DNA of 34,957 nt, from positions 1-34,957 of the forward strand of contig USCO01000008.1 in NCBI GenBank assembly GCA_900553135.1, written 5' to 3'. This document shows positions 8,128 to 15,954 of this stretch, piece after piece; the stretch's first letter is position 1; each line of letters opens with the position of its first letter. Source of the DNA: an uncultured Eubacteriales bacterium. Lineage in GTDB: Bacteria; Bacillota; Clostridia; Oscillospirales; Oscillospiraceae. Position numbers and translations under genes: made by a program. The notes under the pieces were generated by a model that saw only the letters and a program-made list of their open reading frames with translations, ran no database searches and was not told the origin of the DNA.

Positions 8128-8493
8128 ATGTCTATGATGAATCCTGACGCCCTCAACGAGCCCCAGACCTGCCCCGCCGTGGGCTACCAGTCCGCCTCCA
8201 TCTGTGTTCCCGTGACCGTCACCCCCTTTGCCCAGGCCGGACTGACCGCCACCAAGTGCTGCGGCGACCCCGTGGTCACCCCCCGGCCGGGAGGTGTGCG
8301 GCGGGGTGAAGAACGGCTCCTGTTTCTTCACCATCACCCAGGATATCTGCGTGGCCGTGCCCGTGGAGTTCGGCGCGGTGGCCACCGTGGGGGACAGCTA
8401 TATCAACTGCAACGGCGCCTCCGAGAAGGACATCTGCACCGACTGCGAAGTGATGCCTCCCATCCCCCCCCGGCGGAAGAGCCCCAGGTCTGA
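8128..8493 (+). pseudogene. Small cysteine-rich protein, two compensating frameshifts in C runs
   Basis: Start ATG has AAGGAG 9 nt upstream. The first 50 residues (MSMMNPDALNEPQ..., then CVPVTVTPF and TKCCGDPVVTP) are protein-like. After the six-C run at 8279-8284 the original frame turns into Arg/His-rich nonsense, while the +1 frame gives a plausible continuation with regular cysteines (GREVCGGVKNGSCFF, then SYINCNGASEKDICTDC). After the eight-C run at 8464-8471 the original frame again looks better and ends PAEEPQV-stop. Corrected length is about 121-122 residues. I do not recognise a named family; the position opposite a vWA protein and sigma-K-like motifs hint at a spore coat or exosporium component (inference). 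Confidence 0.65.
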
Positions 8494-8585
8494 CCGCCCG
8501 TCTGCGGCCGGAGCCGGGATACGCCCCTTCGGCCAGCCATGTTACAGCCTCCCGCCCTGTGCGGGGGGCTGTTGTTACATCCGGG

Positions 8586-8622
8586 CAAAAAAAGACACAG
8601 GCAGCGGGATTCGCTGCCTGTG
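8586..8622 (-). terminator. Intrinsic terminator of the SLH gene
   Basis: 12-bp stem (8594-8605 with 8611-8622) and, reading on the minus strand, a run of seven T. Lies about 30 bp past the SLH stop codon. Confidence 0.9.
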
Positions 8623-8654
8623 TGAAGAGAGGGAAATGGCAGGCTGACCAGGGG

Positions 8655-9758
8655 TCAGGCCTTGGTAATGTTCTGGAGGATGCTCTGGGCCAGCTGGACG
8701 TCGGCCTCCCCCTGGGGCAGGAGCTTGTCGCCTTCAGCGGCGGCAATGTAGCCATTCTGGTGGGCCCAGGCCAGGGCGGGCTGAGCCCACAGAGAGATGT
8801 CCGCCGCGTCGCTGAACTGGGACAGGCCGGGATAGTCCATGAGCATGGGGCTGCCCGCCCAGCGCCACAGGATGGTCACCAGCTGCTCCCGGGTCACGGT
8901 GTCGTCGGGGCCAAAGGCGCCGTTGTCATAGCCGCTGACCAGTTTCTCGCTGGTGGCCCAGCGCACCGCCTCGGCGTACTGGGCGTCGCCGGACACGTCG
9001 GTGTACTGCATGGCGTAGTTGACCACGGGCTTGCCCGCCTGCTCGTGGAGCATCATCACCAGCTCTGCGCGGGTCAGGGTGTCCTGAACGGGCTGGTCCT
9101 GGGCGGGGAGGAGCATCAGGTGCTGGGCGTGGGTCTGGGCGGGGTAGCTCTCGGCCACCGCGCCGTACCAGGCCATGACGTAGCCGCCCACCTGCAGGTC
9201 CTCCAGAGTAGCCTGCTCATCGGAGCCGTAGAAGGACAGGCCGGTCTGGTCATCCGCCCGGATGTAGAGACTGCCGTTGTCGGTGGTGATGGACACCTGG
9301 CCCCCCTCCTGGGAGACGGCCTCGATCTCATGGTACTGGGCGCAGCCCGCGTCCATGGGGACGTTGCGCACCACGGCAAAGGCCTCGGTCTGGGGAGGCA
9401 GGGAGTCGGTGGAAATGGCGCTGTGGAAGACATAAATGCCCTCGCCCGTTTTCAGGTCGGCGGGGTCGGAGGCGGTGTGGTTTCCGCTGTCGATCCACAG
9501 GGTGTCCTGGGTAATGTTCATGGTGTACTGACCGTAGCGCTCAGAGTCCATGCGCAGCTGGCGGATGGAGCCGTCCTCCCCCTTCACCACCTCCTGTACC
9601 GTGCCGTAGTACAGCATGCTGTCGGGCATGGAGGCGGGGGCGTTGGTGGAGATGGGCAGCGAGATGGGAACAGCGGTAGTCTGGGCGGCCGCGGCGGGCA
9701 GCACCAGGGCGCAGGCCAGCACGCCGGTGAGGGCCAATACAGTCAGGTTCTTTTTCAT
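8655..9758 (-). CDS. Secreted S-layer homology (SLH) domain protein
   Basis: 367 residues. Signal peptide at the N-terminus (MKKN, hydrophobic stretch, cleavage near PAAAA). An unassigned beta-rich region (about 35-215) follows, then SLH repeats in the C-terminal third: a first partial repeat containing RAEL, a canonical one (YTDVSGDAQY to GYDNGAFGPDDTVTREQL), and a third with a degenerate end. Family knowledge: SLH repeats bind pyruvylated secondary cell-wall polymers and anchor proteins at the surface. Start set at the ATG 8 nt after AAGGAG; an upstream GTG lies inside the ribosome site. Monocistronic, with its own terminator; no clear sigma-A promoter was found in the AT-rich 100 bp upstream. 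Confidence 0.88.
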   Translation of the reverse strand: MKKNLTVLALTGVLACALVLPAAAAQTTAVPISLPISTNAPASMPDSMLYYGTVQEVVKGEDGSIRQLRMDSERYGQYTMNITQDTLWIDSGNHTASDPADLKTGEGIYVFHSAISTDSLPPQTEAFAVVRNVPMDAGCAQYHEIEAVSQEGGQVSITTDNGSLYIRADDQTGLSFYGSDEQATLEDLQVGGYVMAWYGAVAESYPAQTHAQHLMLLPAQDQPVQDTLTRAELVMMLHEQAGKPVVNYAMQYTDVSGDAQYAEAVRWATSEKLVSGYDNGAFGPDDTVTREQLVTILWRWAGSPMLMDYPGLSQFSDAADISLWAQPALAWAHQNGYIAAAEGDKLLPQGEADVQLAQSILQNITKA

Positions 9759-9878
9759 AGGTTCCACTCCTTTTTGATGATGAAAAATTTCCCGGATGAA
9801 TCTTGCTTTTGTCTGGTTAGACGCAGGGGCTTTGGGAAAGTTCCCCTGTGAGAGAAGTTTTTTCGGAAAAAATTTGTG

Positions 9879-9915
9879 AAAAAATCAGGCTGCCGGTCCC
9901 ACAGGACCGGCAGCC
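9879..9915 (-). terminator. Intrinsic terminator of the VOC-lsrF-dha operon
   Basis: Stem GGCTGCCGGTCC / GGACCGGCAGCC (9888-9899 with 9904-9915) with a CACA loop, followed on the minus strand by a run of six T. It closes the operon about 20 bp after the VOC stop. Confidence 0.9.
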
Positions 9916-9935
9916 CGGATGATTTCTTAAATTGG

Positions 9936-10256
9936 TCAGTTGGCCTCGTAGAGCTCGATGATGGCGCCGTCCTTCCACACGAAGGCCAGGCGGTCCTTCT
10001 CCCCGGCGGGCATGGGGCCGCAGATGACGCTGTCGGCGTCGGCGATGTACTTCTCCAGGTTGTCCACCTTGTAGGCCACGTGGGGGTTGCGGTGGATCTC
10101 CTCGGGGAAGGGGGTGCCCTCCTCAAACTTCAGGTACTCGATCTTGTAGTCGTAGTCGTCCACGTTGCTCACCCAGAACTTGGCCCCCTCGTTGTAGGTC
10201 ATGTTGGGCTTGCGGTTGGTGACGGGGATGCCGATGTGCATATACTCAGCGGACAT
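9936..10256 (-). CDS. VOC (glyoxalase/dioxygenase fold) family protein
   Basis: 106 residues, about one VOC module. It starts MSAEYMHIGIPVT, typical of the first strand with its metal-binding His, and ends with DGAIIELYE, the glyoxalase-type ELYE motif holding the metal-ligand Glu. Family knowledge: VOC enzymes are metal-dependent isomerases, lyases or dioxygenases working on small carbonyl compounds. AGGAGG lies 7 nt before the ATG, 15 bp after the aldolase gene. Placement in an LsrF/Dha operon suggests an isomerase or epimerase step on a phosphorylated keto-sugar (inference), analogous in position but not in fold to LsrG. Confidence 0.8.
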   Translation of the reverse strand: MSAEYMHIGIPVTNRKPNMTYNEGAKFWVSNVDDYDYKIEYLKFEEGTPFPEEIHRNPHVAYKVDNLEKYIADADSVICGPMPAGEKDRLAFVWKDGAIIELYEAN

Positions 10257-10271
10257 AGCGCTTCCTCCTTT

Positions 10272-11153
10272 TTAACCGTGCTTGACGCTCTCGTAGATCT
10301 CCAGGGCCTGCTTGGGGGTGTAGCCCTTGTGGACCACCGCGCCGATGGCCTGGGCCATGCCCGCGGGGCAGTCGGACTGGAAGATGTTCCGGCCCATGTC
10401 CACGCCGTGGGCGCCCTCCTGAATGGCCTTGTAGGCCATCTCCAGGGCCTCCAGCTCGGGCAGCTTCTTGCCGCCGGCAATGACGATGGGCACCGGACAG
10501 GCGGCGGCCACCCGTTCAAAGCCCTCGCAGTAGTAGCTCTTGACGATGTTGGCGCCGTTTTCCGCCAGCACCCGGGTGGCCAGCTGGAAGAACTTCTCGG
10601 TGCGCTCCATCTGCTTGCCCACGGCCACCACGCCCAGGGTGGGGATGCCGTAGCGAGTGCCGGCGTCGGCGGTGCGGGAGAGCAGCTCCAGGGAGCGGGA
10701 CTCTCCGGGAGCGCCGATGAAGGTCTGTACCGCCACACAGTCGGCGTTCATGCGGATGGCGTTTTCCATGTCGCAGGCGATGCCGCCGCCGTTGGACATC
10801 TCGTCAAAGAGGACGGTGGTGTCGTAGGTGACCCGCACGCACTTGGCTACCCGGGCGGCGGGGGAGATGCAGGAGCGGATGACCCCCTTGGTGCCCATGA
10901 GCACATCCACGTGGGGGATGAGGGGCGGGATCACCAGGTCAATGCGCTCCAGCCCGGCGGTGGGGCCCATGATGTAGCCGTGGTCAAAGGCCAGCATCAC
11001 CGTGTTGCCCGATTGGGGGTTAAACATGCGGGCCAGGCGGCTCTGCATGCCCCAGTCGCTGTGGGCCGCGCCCTTGACGAAAAATCCCTCCTGGGCCACG
11101 GGGGTGTCCAGGTGATAGTCGTGGGCGGCCTTGTTTCCAATATTATCTGCCAT
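10272..11153 (-). CDS. LsrF/FbaB-like class I aldolase (3-hydroxy-5-phosphonooxypentane-2,4-dione thiolase family)
   Basis: 293 residues, the usual length for LsrF. TIM-barrel landmarks: AFDHGY near 55-60, the Schiff-base lysine in ANIVKSYYCEG (K205), the phosphate-binding IVIAGGKK (224-230), and GRNIFQ near the end. Family knowledge: DeoC/FbaB/LsrF aldolases form a lysine Schiff base; LsrF transfers an acetyl group from phosphorylated AI-2 breakdown product to CoA. Its ribosome site (AAGGAG) overlaps the end of dhaK, so the two are coupled. No lsrK, lsrB or lsr transporter is in the window, so an AI-2 role is not proven; another phosphorylated ketose may be the substrate. Confidence 0.85.
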   Translation of the reverse strand: MADNIGNKAAHDYHLDTPVAQEGFFVKGAAHSDWGMQSRLARMFNPQSGNTVMLAFDHGYIMGPTAGLERIDLVIPPLIPHVDVLMGTKGVIRSCISPAARVAKCVRVTYDTTVLFDEMSNGGGIACDMENAIRMNADCVAVQTFIGAPGESRSLELLSRTADAGTRYGIPTLGVVAVGKQMERTEKFFQLATRVLAENGANIVKSYYCEGFERVAAACPVPIVIAGGKKLPELEALEMAYKAIQEGAHGVDMGRNIFQSDCPAGMAQAIGAVVHKGYTPKQALEIYESVKHG

Positions 11154-11156
11154 GGC

Positions 11157-12155
11157 TTACTCCTTGCTGTAGGCGGGGGTGTGGCAGGGGGTGTTCCACA
11201 GGCGGATGAACTCGTCGTCCCACTTGGCGATGTTCATCTGGAAGCCGCCGGCCTCCTGCACGGTGAGGATCTCGCCCACCATGCTGGCAACCACCTCCAC
11301 GCCCTTGGCCTTCAGGAACTCCACGGTGTCCTTGAAGAGGACCAGCATCTCCATCATGGTGGTGGCGCCGCAGCCGTTGATCATGACAAAGGCCTTGTCG
11401 CCCGCCTTCAGCTGCAGCTTGTTGCTCAGGGCCTCGGCCACGGTGGCCACGGTGTCCTTGGAGGACATCATGGGCACCCGGACGCCGCCGCCCTCGCCGT
11501 GCTGGCCCGCGCCGATCTCCATCATGTCGGTCTCGCCCAGGTCGCCGAAGGACATGCCGTTCTGGGGATGGGTGGCGTCGGTGGATTTCACGGTGATGGA
11601 GGCCATGTTGTCGGCGTAGCGCTGGGCGATCTCGGCCACCTCGTCCAGGCTCTTGCCCTCCCGGGCAGCGGCCGCGGCGATGTGGTACAGGGCCACCGCG
11701 CCGGCCAGGCCGCGCTTGTTGTCCTCGCCGTTGGGATCGTACTGCACTTCCTCCCCGGTGACCACCTGGCGGAAGTTGAGACCGGCCTTCTGGGCCAGCT
11801 TGATGGCCTGCTTACCGGCCAGCTGGTCGCCGGCGTAGTTCAGGGTGAGCAGCAGCACGCCGTGGCCCTTGTCGGCCAGCTTCATGGCGTCAAAGACCAG
11901 CTTGGCGTTGGGGGCGGCGAAGATGTCGCCCACGGCCTGCACGTCCAGCATGCCCTTGCCCACAAAACCGGCCTGGGCGGGCTCGTGGCCGGAGCCGCCG
12001 TAGGTCACGATGGTCACGCGGTCGGCGTCGGCCAGGTCCTTGCTGATGACCAGGTGGCCGTCCACCTCCAGAATGTCGGGATAGGCCAGGCCCAGGCCCA
12101 CCAGTTCCTCGTCGGTAATGGTCTCAGGAGCGTTGATAAACTTCTTCATTTTCAT
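11157..12155 (-). CDS. dhaK: Dihydroxyacetone kinase subunit DhaK-like
   Basis: 332 residues, normal for DhaK. Seen: GGSGHEP (53-59), the substrate-binding glycine loop; and the catalytic histidine in GAGQHGEGG (H219), which binds dihydroxyacetone as a hemiaminal. GGGAGG is 9 nt before the first ATG. Family knowledge: DhaK binds the ketose, DhaL supplies ATP/ADP. No DhaM phosphotransferase subunit is adjacent, so either a PTS protein elsewhere or free ATP would re-charge DhaL. Being in an operon with an LsrF-like aldolase suggests a four- or five-carbon ketose rather than plain dihydroxyacetone (inference). Confidence 0.9.
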   Translation of the reverse strand: MKMKKFINAPETITDEELVGLGLAYPDILEVDGHLVISKDLADADRVTIVTYGGSGHEPAQAGFVGKGMLDVQAVGDIFAAPNAKLVFDAMKLADKGHGVLLLTLNYAGDQLAGKQAIKLAQKAGLNFRQVVTGEEVQYDPNGEDNKRGLAGAVALYHIAAAAAREGKSLDEVAEIAQRYADNMASITVKSTDATHPQNGMSFGDLGETDMMEIGAGQHGEGGGVRVPMMSSKDTVATVAEALSNKLQLKAGDKAFVMINGCGATTMMEMLVLFKDTVEFLKAKGVEVVASMVGEILTVQEAGGFQMNIAKWDDEFIRLWNTPCHTPAYSKE

Positions 12156-12190
12156 GTGATGTTACCTCCCGGTATGAAAAATAGATGGAC

Positions 12191-12805
12191 TCAGTGCTGG
12201 GCAAGGCCCTGGAAAAACAGAGACATGGAGGTGGCCCCCGCGTCGGGGGTGCCGATGGTCTGCTCGCCGTAGCTCTTGGCCCGGCCGAATTTGGCGGTAA
12301 ACTGCTTGGTGGCCTCGGCCCCCGCCTGGGCGGCCTGGGCGGCCAGATTGAAAAGCTCCTCCTCGTCGCTGCCGGTGTAGGCGGCGATGGCCTGGCTGGC
12401 GGGGATGAGGGCATCCATCATGGTTTTGTCCCCCACCTTGGCCCCAGAGATGTCATCCAGTGCCGCAAAGCCCTGGGCGAACATGGCCTGGAGCCCGGCC
12501 ACGTCGATCTCCTCCCCCTCGGGGGCGGCCTCCTGCATGCCGTCCAGCCAGGTGTTCCACAGGGGGACGGCGCTGCCGCCGTTGAGGACCATGACCGCCA
12601 TGGCGGCGTCGTCCAGCATGGACTGGATGCCGCCCTCGGACTCCTCCACCGCCTGGGAGATGGCCCCGGCGATCTTGGTCATGGTGAGCCCGTGGTCGGC
12701 GTCGCCGAATTTGGAGTCGATCTGGGTCAGGGTGTCCTCCGCGGCGGTCACGCAGGCACAGGCGTGCTGGAGCCGCGCGGCAAGTTCGGTCTTTTTCACT
12801 GCCAC
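12191..12805 (-). CDS. dhaL: Dihydroxyacetone kinase subunit DhaL-like (ADP/ATP-binding)
   Basis: 204 residues. The Mg-nucleotide aspartates of DhaL are seen in QIDSKFGDADHG (D30, D35, D37), and glycine-rich helices such as LNGGSAVPLW and DAGATSMSLFF follow. First gene of the dha operon, directly behind its sigma-A promoter and a GTTAC operator. Two GTG codons six bases apart can start it: the outer (12805) is only about 3 nt from GAGGG, the inner (12799) is 9 nt away and so perhaps the real start, giving 202 residues. No ATG is suitable. Confidence 0.88.
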   Translation of the reverse strand: MAVKKTELAARLQHACACVTAAEDTLTQIDSKFGDADHGLTMTKIAGAISQAVEESEGGIQSMLDDAAMAVMVLNGGSAVPLWNTWLDGMQEAAPEGEEIDVAGLQAMFAQGFAALDDISGAKVGDKTMMDALIPASQAIAAYTGSDEEELFNLAAQAAQAGAEATKQFTAKFGRAKSYGEQTIGTPDAGATSMSLFFQGLAQH

Positions 12806-12887
12806 ATACCCTCTTTCCTCACATCAAGATGGCGTTATCCGGCGGGCAGCCCCGGCCCGGAAGGGCGGGAGATGGCCGCACAGAGGT

Positions 12888-12901
12888 GTTACGTTTGTGC
12901 C
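12888..12901 (-). promoter_or_regulatory. Degenerate GTTAC operator at the dha operon start site
   Basis: GTTACGTTTGTGCC resembles the palindrome GTTACATTTGTAAC found at the regulator promoter (three differences). It lies immediately downstream of the dha -10 box, where a repressor would block initiation. Confidence 0.5.
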
Positions 12902-12904
12902 TTG

Positions 12905-12933
12905 ATTTTAGCGCAGGGGGTAACAGAAGTCAA
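12905..12933 (-). promoter_or_regulatory. Sigma-A promoter of the dhaL-dhaK-lsrF-VOC operon
   Basis: On the minus strand TTGACT (12928-12933), 17-bp spacer, TAAAAT (12905-12910). About 90 bp upstream of dhaL. Confidence 0.75.
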
Positions 12934-12992
12934 TAAAACTGGATAGGTTCTCCATAAGCCATAAAATATTTCTGCAAAAATTGTGCAATAAA

Positions 12993-13038
12993 GAAAAAAT
13001 AACTCCTTCCTCTGGGTGGAAGCCCAAAAGAAGGAGTT
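12993..13038 (-). terminator. Intrinsic terminator after the SorC-type regulator
   Basis: AACTCCTTC (13001-13009) pairs with GAAGGAGTT (13030-13038); an inner TGGG/CCCA helix extends it, and on the minus strand a T-rich run follows (12993-12999). It separates the regulator transcript from the dha promoter just downstream. Confidence 0.75.
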
Positions 13039-13049
13039 ACATATGTAAC
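13036..13049. promoter_or_regulatory. Perfect palindrome GTTACATATGTAAC (regulator binding site candidate)
   Basis: A perfect 14-bp palindrome matching the operator at the regulator's own promoter (GTTACATTTGTAAC). It overlaps the start of the terminator, about 100 bp upstream of the dha promoter, and could be a distal site for a tetrameric SorC-type repressor. Confidence 0.6.
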
Positions 13050-13051
13050 AA

Positions 13052-13981
13052 TTATGTGAGTGCGGAGCGCACCAGGTCGGCCCGGGCCACCAAGTGGGTG
13101 AACAGGCCCGATTTCAGCGCCCCCTGCAGGGCCCGCACGCTGGTGTTGGCCGAGCAGACGCCGATGATGTTGGGGCAGCGCTTGAGCTGCTCCAGGGGGA
13201 TCTGGATGGCGAAGTCCTGTTCGGACTGGATCACCTTGCCCTGGGGATTGAAGTAGTAGACCAGCAGCCGCCCGCAGGTATGCTCCTGCTGCAACAGGTC
13301 CCCGTAGCGCACCAGGGAGGCGAAGTCGGGGCTGGAGGGGTAGTTGCCGATGTTCACCAGGGCGGTGTCCATCTTGTCCCACTGGGTCTGGATCTGGCGG
13401 TAGATCTCCGAGGAGCACAGCAGCTGCTTCTCCTCCAAGCTGTCCGGCAGGGCGGGCAGGTAGATGAAGTGGGGGGCGGCCCCCAGCTGCTGGGCGATGA
13501 GCCGCACATTTTCGTTGGACTGGTAGTTCCGGGCGGGGATGCTGGCGTTGCCCACCAGGGGGCAGATGTCGGTGACCGTGCTGCTGAGCTGGGGGTGCTC
13601 CTCCAGCCAGGTGACCAGCTGGCCGATGAGATGGCCCCAGCCGATGCCCAGGCGGCGGGAGCGCAGCTGCCACAACAGCTGTACCGCCCCCTGGGAGAGC
13701 AGCTGGTTGGTGGCGTCGTCGTCCCGGCCGTCCTCCACCAGCACGCCGTCCCGGATGGAGGTGGACCGGCGCAGTTGCTCCACCAGGGCCTCCCCCTGGG
13801 AGACAGGGGGACAGACCATGATCTTTACCACGCCCAGCTCCCGGGCCTCCTGGAGCATGCGGCTGACCAGGGGCCGGGACACCCCCAGCTCCTTGGCAAT
13901 GTCGCTTTGCTTCCAGTCGTCCAAATAGTAGCGCTGGGCCACATAGGCCAGCTTCTGCAGTTTCTCCTGATTGCGGTTCAT
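13052..13981 (-). CDS. SorC/DeoR-type sugar-binding transcriptional regulator (LsrR-like)
   Basis: 309 residues. N-terminal helix-turn-helix (about 5-55) with the SorC signature YLDDWKQSDIAKELGVSRP and VSRMLQEAR; C-terminal sugar-phosphate effector domain (about 65-305) of the SorC/CggR/LsrR type. Family knowledge: tetrameric repressors that let go of DNA when they bind a phosphorylated sugar, which would be the product of DhaKL here. ATG start; weak G-rich ribosome site. The gene has its own promoter with the palindrome GTTACATTTGTAAC at the start site (autoregulation inferred) and a terminator behind it. Confidence 0.88.
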   Translation of the reverse strand: MNRNQEKLQKLAYVAQRYYLDDWKQSDIAKELGVSRPLVSRMLQEARELGVVKIMVCPPVSQGEALVEQLRRSTSIRDGVLVEDGRDDDATNQLLSQGAVQLLWQLRSRRLGIGWGHLIGQLVTWLEEHPQLSSTVTDICPLVGNASIPARNYQSNENVRLIAQQLGAAPHFIYLPALPDSLEEKQLLCSSEIYRQIQTQWDKMDTALVNIGNYPSSPDFASLVRYGDLLQQEHTCGRLLVYYFNPQGKVIQSEQDFAIQIPLEQLKRCPNIIGVCSANTSVRALQGALKSGLFTHLVARADLVRSALT

Positions 13982-14002
13982 AGGTACCCCCGTGCGGCGG
14001 AT

Positions 14003-14016
14003 GTTACATTTGTAAC
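14003..14016. promoter_or_regulatory. Operator palindrome GTTACATTTGTAAC at the regulator promoter
   Basis: Inverted repeat GTTACA/TGTAAC just downstream of the regulator's -10 box. Same motif as at 13036-13049, and a degenerate copy at 12888-12901. Confidence 0.65.
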
Positions 14017-14019
14017 TCT

Positions 14020-14048
14020 ATCATAGTACACCAAGGCAACAAATGCAA
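14020..14048 (-). promoter_or_regulatory. Sigma-A promoter of the SorC-type regulator
   Basis: On the minus strand TTGCAT (14043-14048), 17-bp spacer, TATGAT (14020-14025), with the operator palindrome directly downstream. Confidence 0.75.
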
Positions 14049-14073
14049 CCGTTCCGGGGGAGAAAAGGGGGCG

Positions 14074-15954
14074 TTACTGGGCGGTGGAGGTGTCTCCGGC
14101 GTCGCCGGTGGGGGGCTGGAGGCTGCCGGGCTCCCGGGAGGGGCGCTGGCCGTCCTGGCCCATGCCGCCCCGGCCTCCGCCGCCGCCCATCTGGCCGGGA
14201 TTGTCCTCCGAGCCGTCGTTGGTGGTGAGGTCGCCGCCGTTGATGGTCATGTCCCCGTTGGAGTCGATGCAGTCTCCGCTGGACACCACGGTGAAGGTGC
14301 CGCCGTTAATTACGATAAAGCTGTCCGAGCTGGCGGAGAAGGCGTCCTGGGGCCCGGCCCCAAAGCCGCCAAAGCCCGAGCTGTCGGCGCCCCCGGCGGC
14401 GTTGAGACCGTCGTCGTGGGAGGTGATGGTAAAGGTGCCGTCCTCAATGGTGATGGACAGGCCCTCGATGCCTTCGTAGCAGTAGGGGATGGTGAAGGTG
14501 CCGTTCTGAATGGTGAGGGCGGCATCGGAGTGGACGGCGTCGTCGCCGCTGCTGAGGGTGAACTCTCCGGCGGTGACCAGCAGGTCGGCCCCTGTGTGGA
14601 GACCGTCATCCACCGTGTCCATGGTAAACACGCCGCCGTTGACCACCAGGCCGCCCTCGGCCTTGATGCCCTTTTGGCTGGTGGAGTCGGTGGGGTCCGT
14701 TTCGGTCTGGGTGGTTTCGGTTTGGGTGGTTTCGGTCTGGGCCTGGGGGGCCTGGGTAGCGGCGGTCTGGGTGTCGGGGGCGTCGGGGGGCGTGCCCTTG
14801 GACCAGCCGCCGTGGCCGCCGGGCTGGGCGGTGTCGCTGCTGGTCATGGTGACGCTGGCACTGCCCTCACCGGTGGTGAGGGTATAGGTGCCCCCGTCGA
14901 TCTGAGCGGCCCCGCTGGCGCTGATGGCGTCCCCCTGGGCGGTGATGGTGTAGGAGCCGTCTCCCAGGTAGAGGTAGCCTAGGCTGGTGTCCTCGCTGTT
15001 TTCCGCGTGGATGCCGTCCTTTCCCGAGGTGATGGCAAAGGTGCCTGCGGCGATGGCGATGCTGTCCTTGGCGGACAGGCCGTGGCTGCCGGCGGTGACG
15101 GTGTAGCTGCCCCCGGTGATGACCAGGTCGTCCTTGGACACCACCCCGTGGCCCGCTTGGGCGTTGAGGGTCAGGCTGCCCGAGCCGTTGAGGGTGAGGT
15201 CGGTCTTGGCAAAGATCACCCCGTCAATGTTGTTGTCGTCAATGGCCACATATTCCCCGCCGTTGGTCAGGGTATTTTCCGTCCCCTCAGCCAGGGTGAG
15301 GAAAACCTTGTCGGCCTGGAGGGCGTAGATGGCGGCGGAGGTGCTGCTGGTGATGTCCGCGCCCTTGAGGACCAGCTGCATCTTGTCGGTCTCCCCGGCG
15401 TTTACTACGATCTGCCCGTCGGTGAGGGTATACTGGCGGGTGTACTCCTGCAAAATGGGGTCAAATACCCCGGCGTAGTCCAGGTCCTCTGGGATGGTGA
15501 TGTGAAGGGTGCGGTCCAGCACGGCGCCGGGACGCAGGCCCTGGCTCAGGATGTTGTAGAGCATCATGGCCGCCCCCAGAATGAGAGTAAACAGACAGCC
15601 GTAGCCCAGATAGCCCATGCCGGTAATGAGGCCGGTGCCCATGGCCACAAAAATGGCCCCAATTTCCCGGGCGGAGCCGGGGGCGGAGCGGAAGCGCACC
15701 AGATTGAAGGCCCCGGCCACCGCCACGCCGGTGCCCACGTTGCCGTTGACCATCATAATGACCACGCACACCACCGCGGGCAGAATGGCCAGGGTGACGG
15801 CCAGGCTGCGGCTGAAGGGGGAGCGCCACAGGGTCATGGCGCACAGCAGCAGCCCCAGGGCCAGGGATACCCCCACGCACAGCAGAAAATCCACCGGGGC
15901 GATGGCGGTGGTGAGGGCGGTGTCAAACAGCCCCCGGAACCAGGACTCAGGCAT
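14074..15954 (-). CDS. DUF4956 membrane domain fused to a carbohydrate-binding (DUF4353-like) repeat protein
   Basis: 626 residues from the ATG that overlaps the stop of the VTC gene (GGGAGGGG 6 nt upstream). Residues 1-165 are a DUF4956 protein with four hydrophobic helices and the conserved NGNVGTGVAVAGAFNLVRFRS and IPEDLDYAGVFD. At about residue 172 (DNA near 15430-15440) the sequence jumps into the middle of a beta-repeat protein (DGQIVVNAGETDK, then many GGSYT/GGTFT/DGLNA repeats, a Thr/Gln-rich linker, a Gly-rich tail). Family knowledge: these are normally two genes, the second a lipoprotein with its own signal peptide. Here both the DUF4956 end and the lipoprotein N-terminus are missing, so the fusion looks like a deletion. 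Confidence 0.75.
   Translation of the reverse strand: MPESWFRGLFDTALTTAIAPVDFLLCVGVSLALGLLLCAMTLWRSPFSRSLAVTLAILPAVVCVVIMMVNGNVGTGVAVAGAFNLVRFRSAPGSAREIGAIFVAMGTGLITGMGYLGYGCLFTLILGAAMMLYNILSQGLRPGAVLDRTLHITIPEDLDYAGVFDPILQEYTRQYTLTDGQIVVNAGETDKMQLVLKGADITSSTSAAIYALQADKVFLTLAEGTENTLTNGGEYVAIDDNNIDGVIFAKTDLTLNGSGSLTLNAQAGHGVVSKDDLVITGGSYTVTAGSHGLSAKDSIAIAAGTFAITSGKDGIHAENSEDTSLGYLYLGDGSYTITAQGDAISASGAAQIDGGTYTLTTGEGSASVTMTSSDTAQPGGHGGWSKGTPPDAPDTQTAATQAPQAQTETTQTETTQTETDPTDSTSQKGIKAEGGLVVNGGVFTMDTVDDGLHTGADLLVTAGEFTLSSGDDAVHSDAALTIQNGTFTIPYCYEGIEGLSITIEDGTFTITSHDDGLNAAGGADSSGFGGFGAGPQDAFSASSDSFIVINGGTFTVVSSGDCIDSNGDMTINGGDLTTNDGSEDNPGQMGGGGGRGGMGQDGQRPSREPGSLQPPTGDAGDTSTAQ

Noticed and set aside
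9876..12272. A 798-residue plus-strand frame
   Set aside because: Antisense to the VOC, LsrF, DhaK genes, which are well supported.
9936..13981. A true lsr (AI-2) operon
   Set aside because: LsrK, the Lsr ABC transporter and LsrG are absent; only the aldolase and regulator resemble lsr, so AI-2 use is left as a hypothesis.
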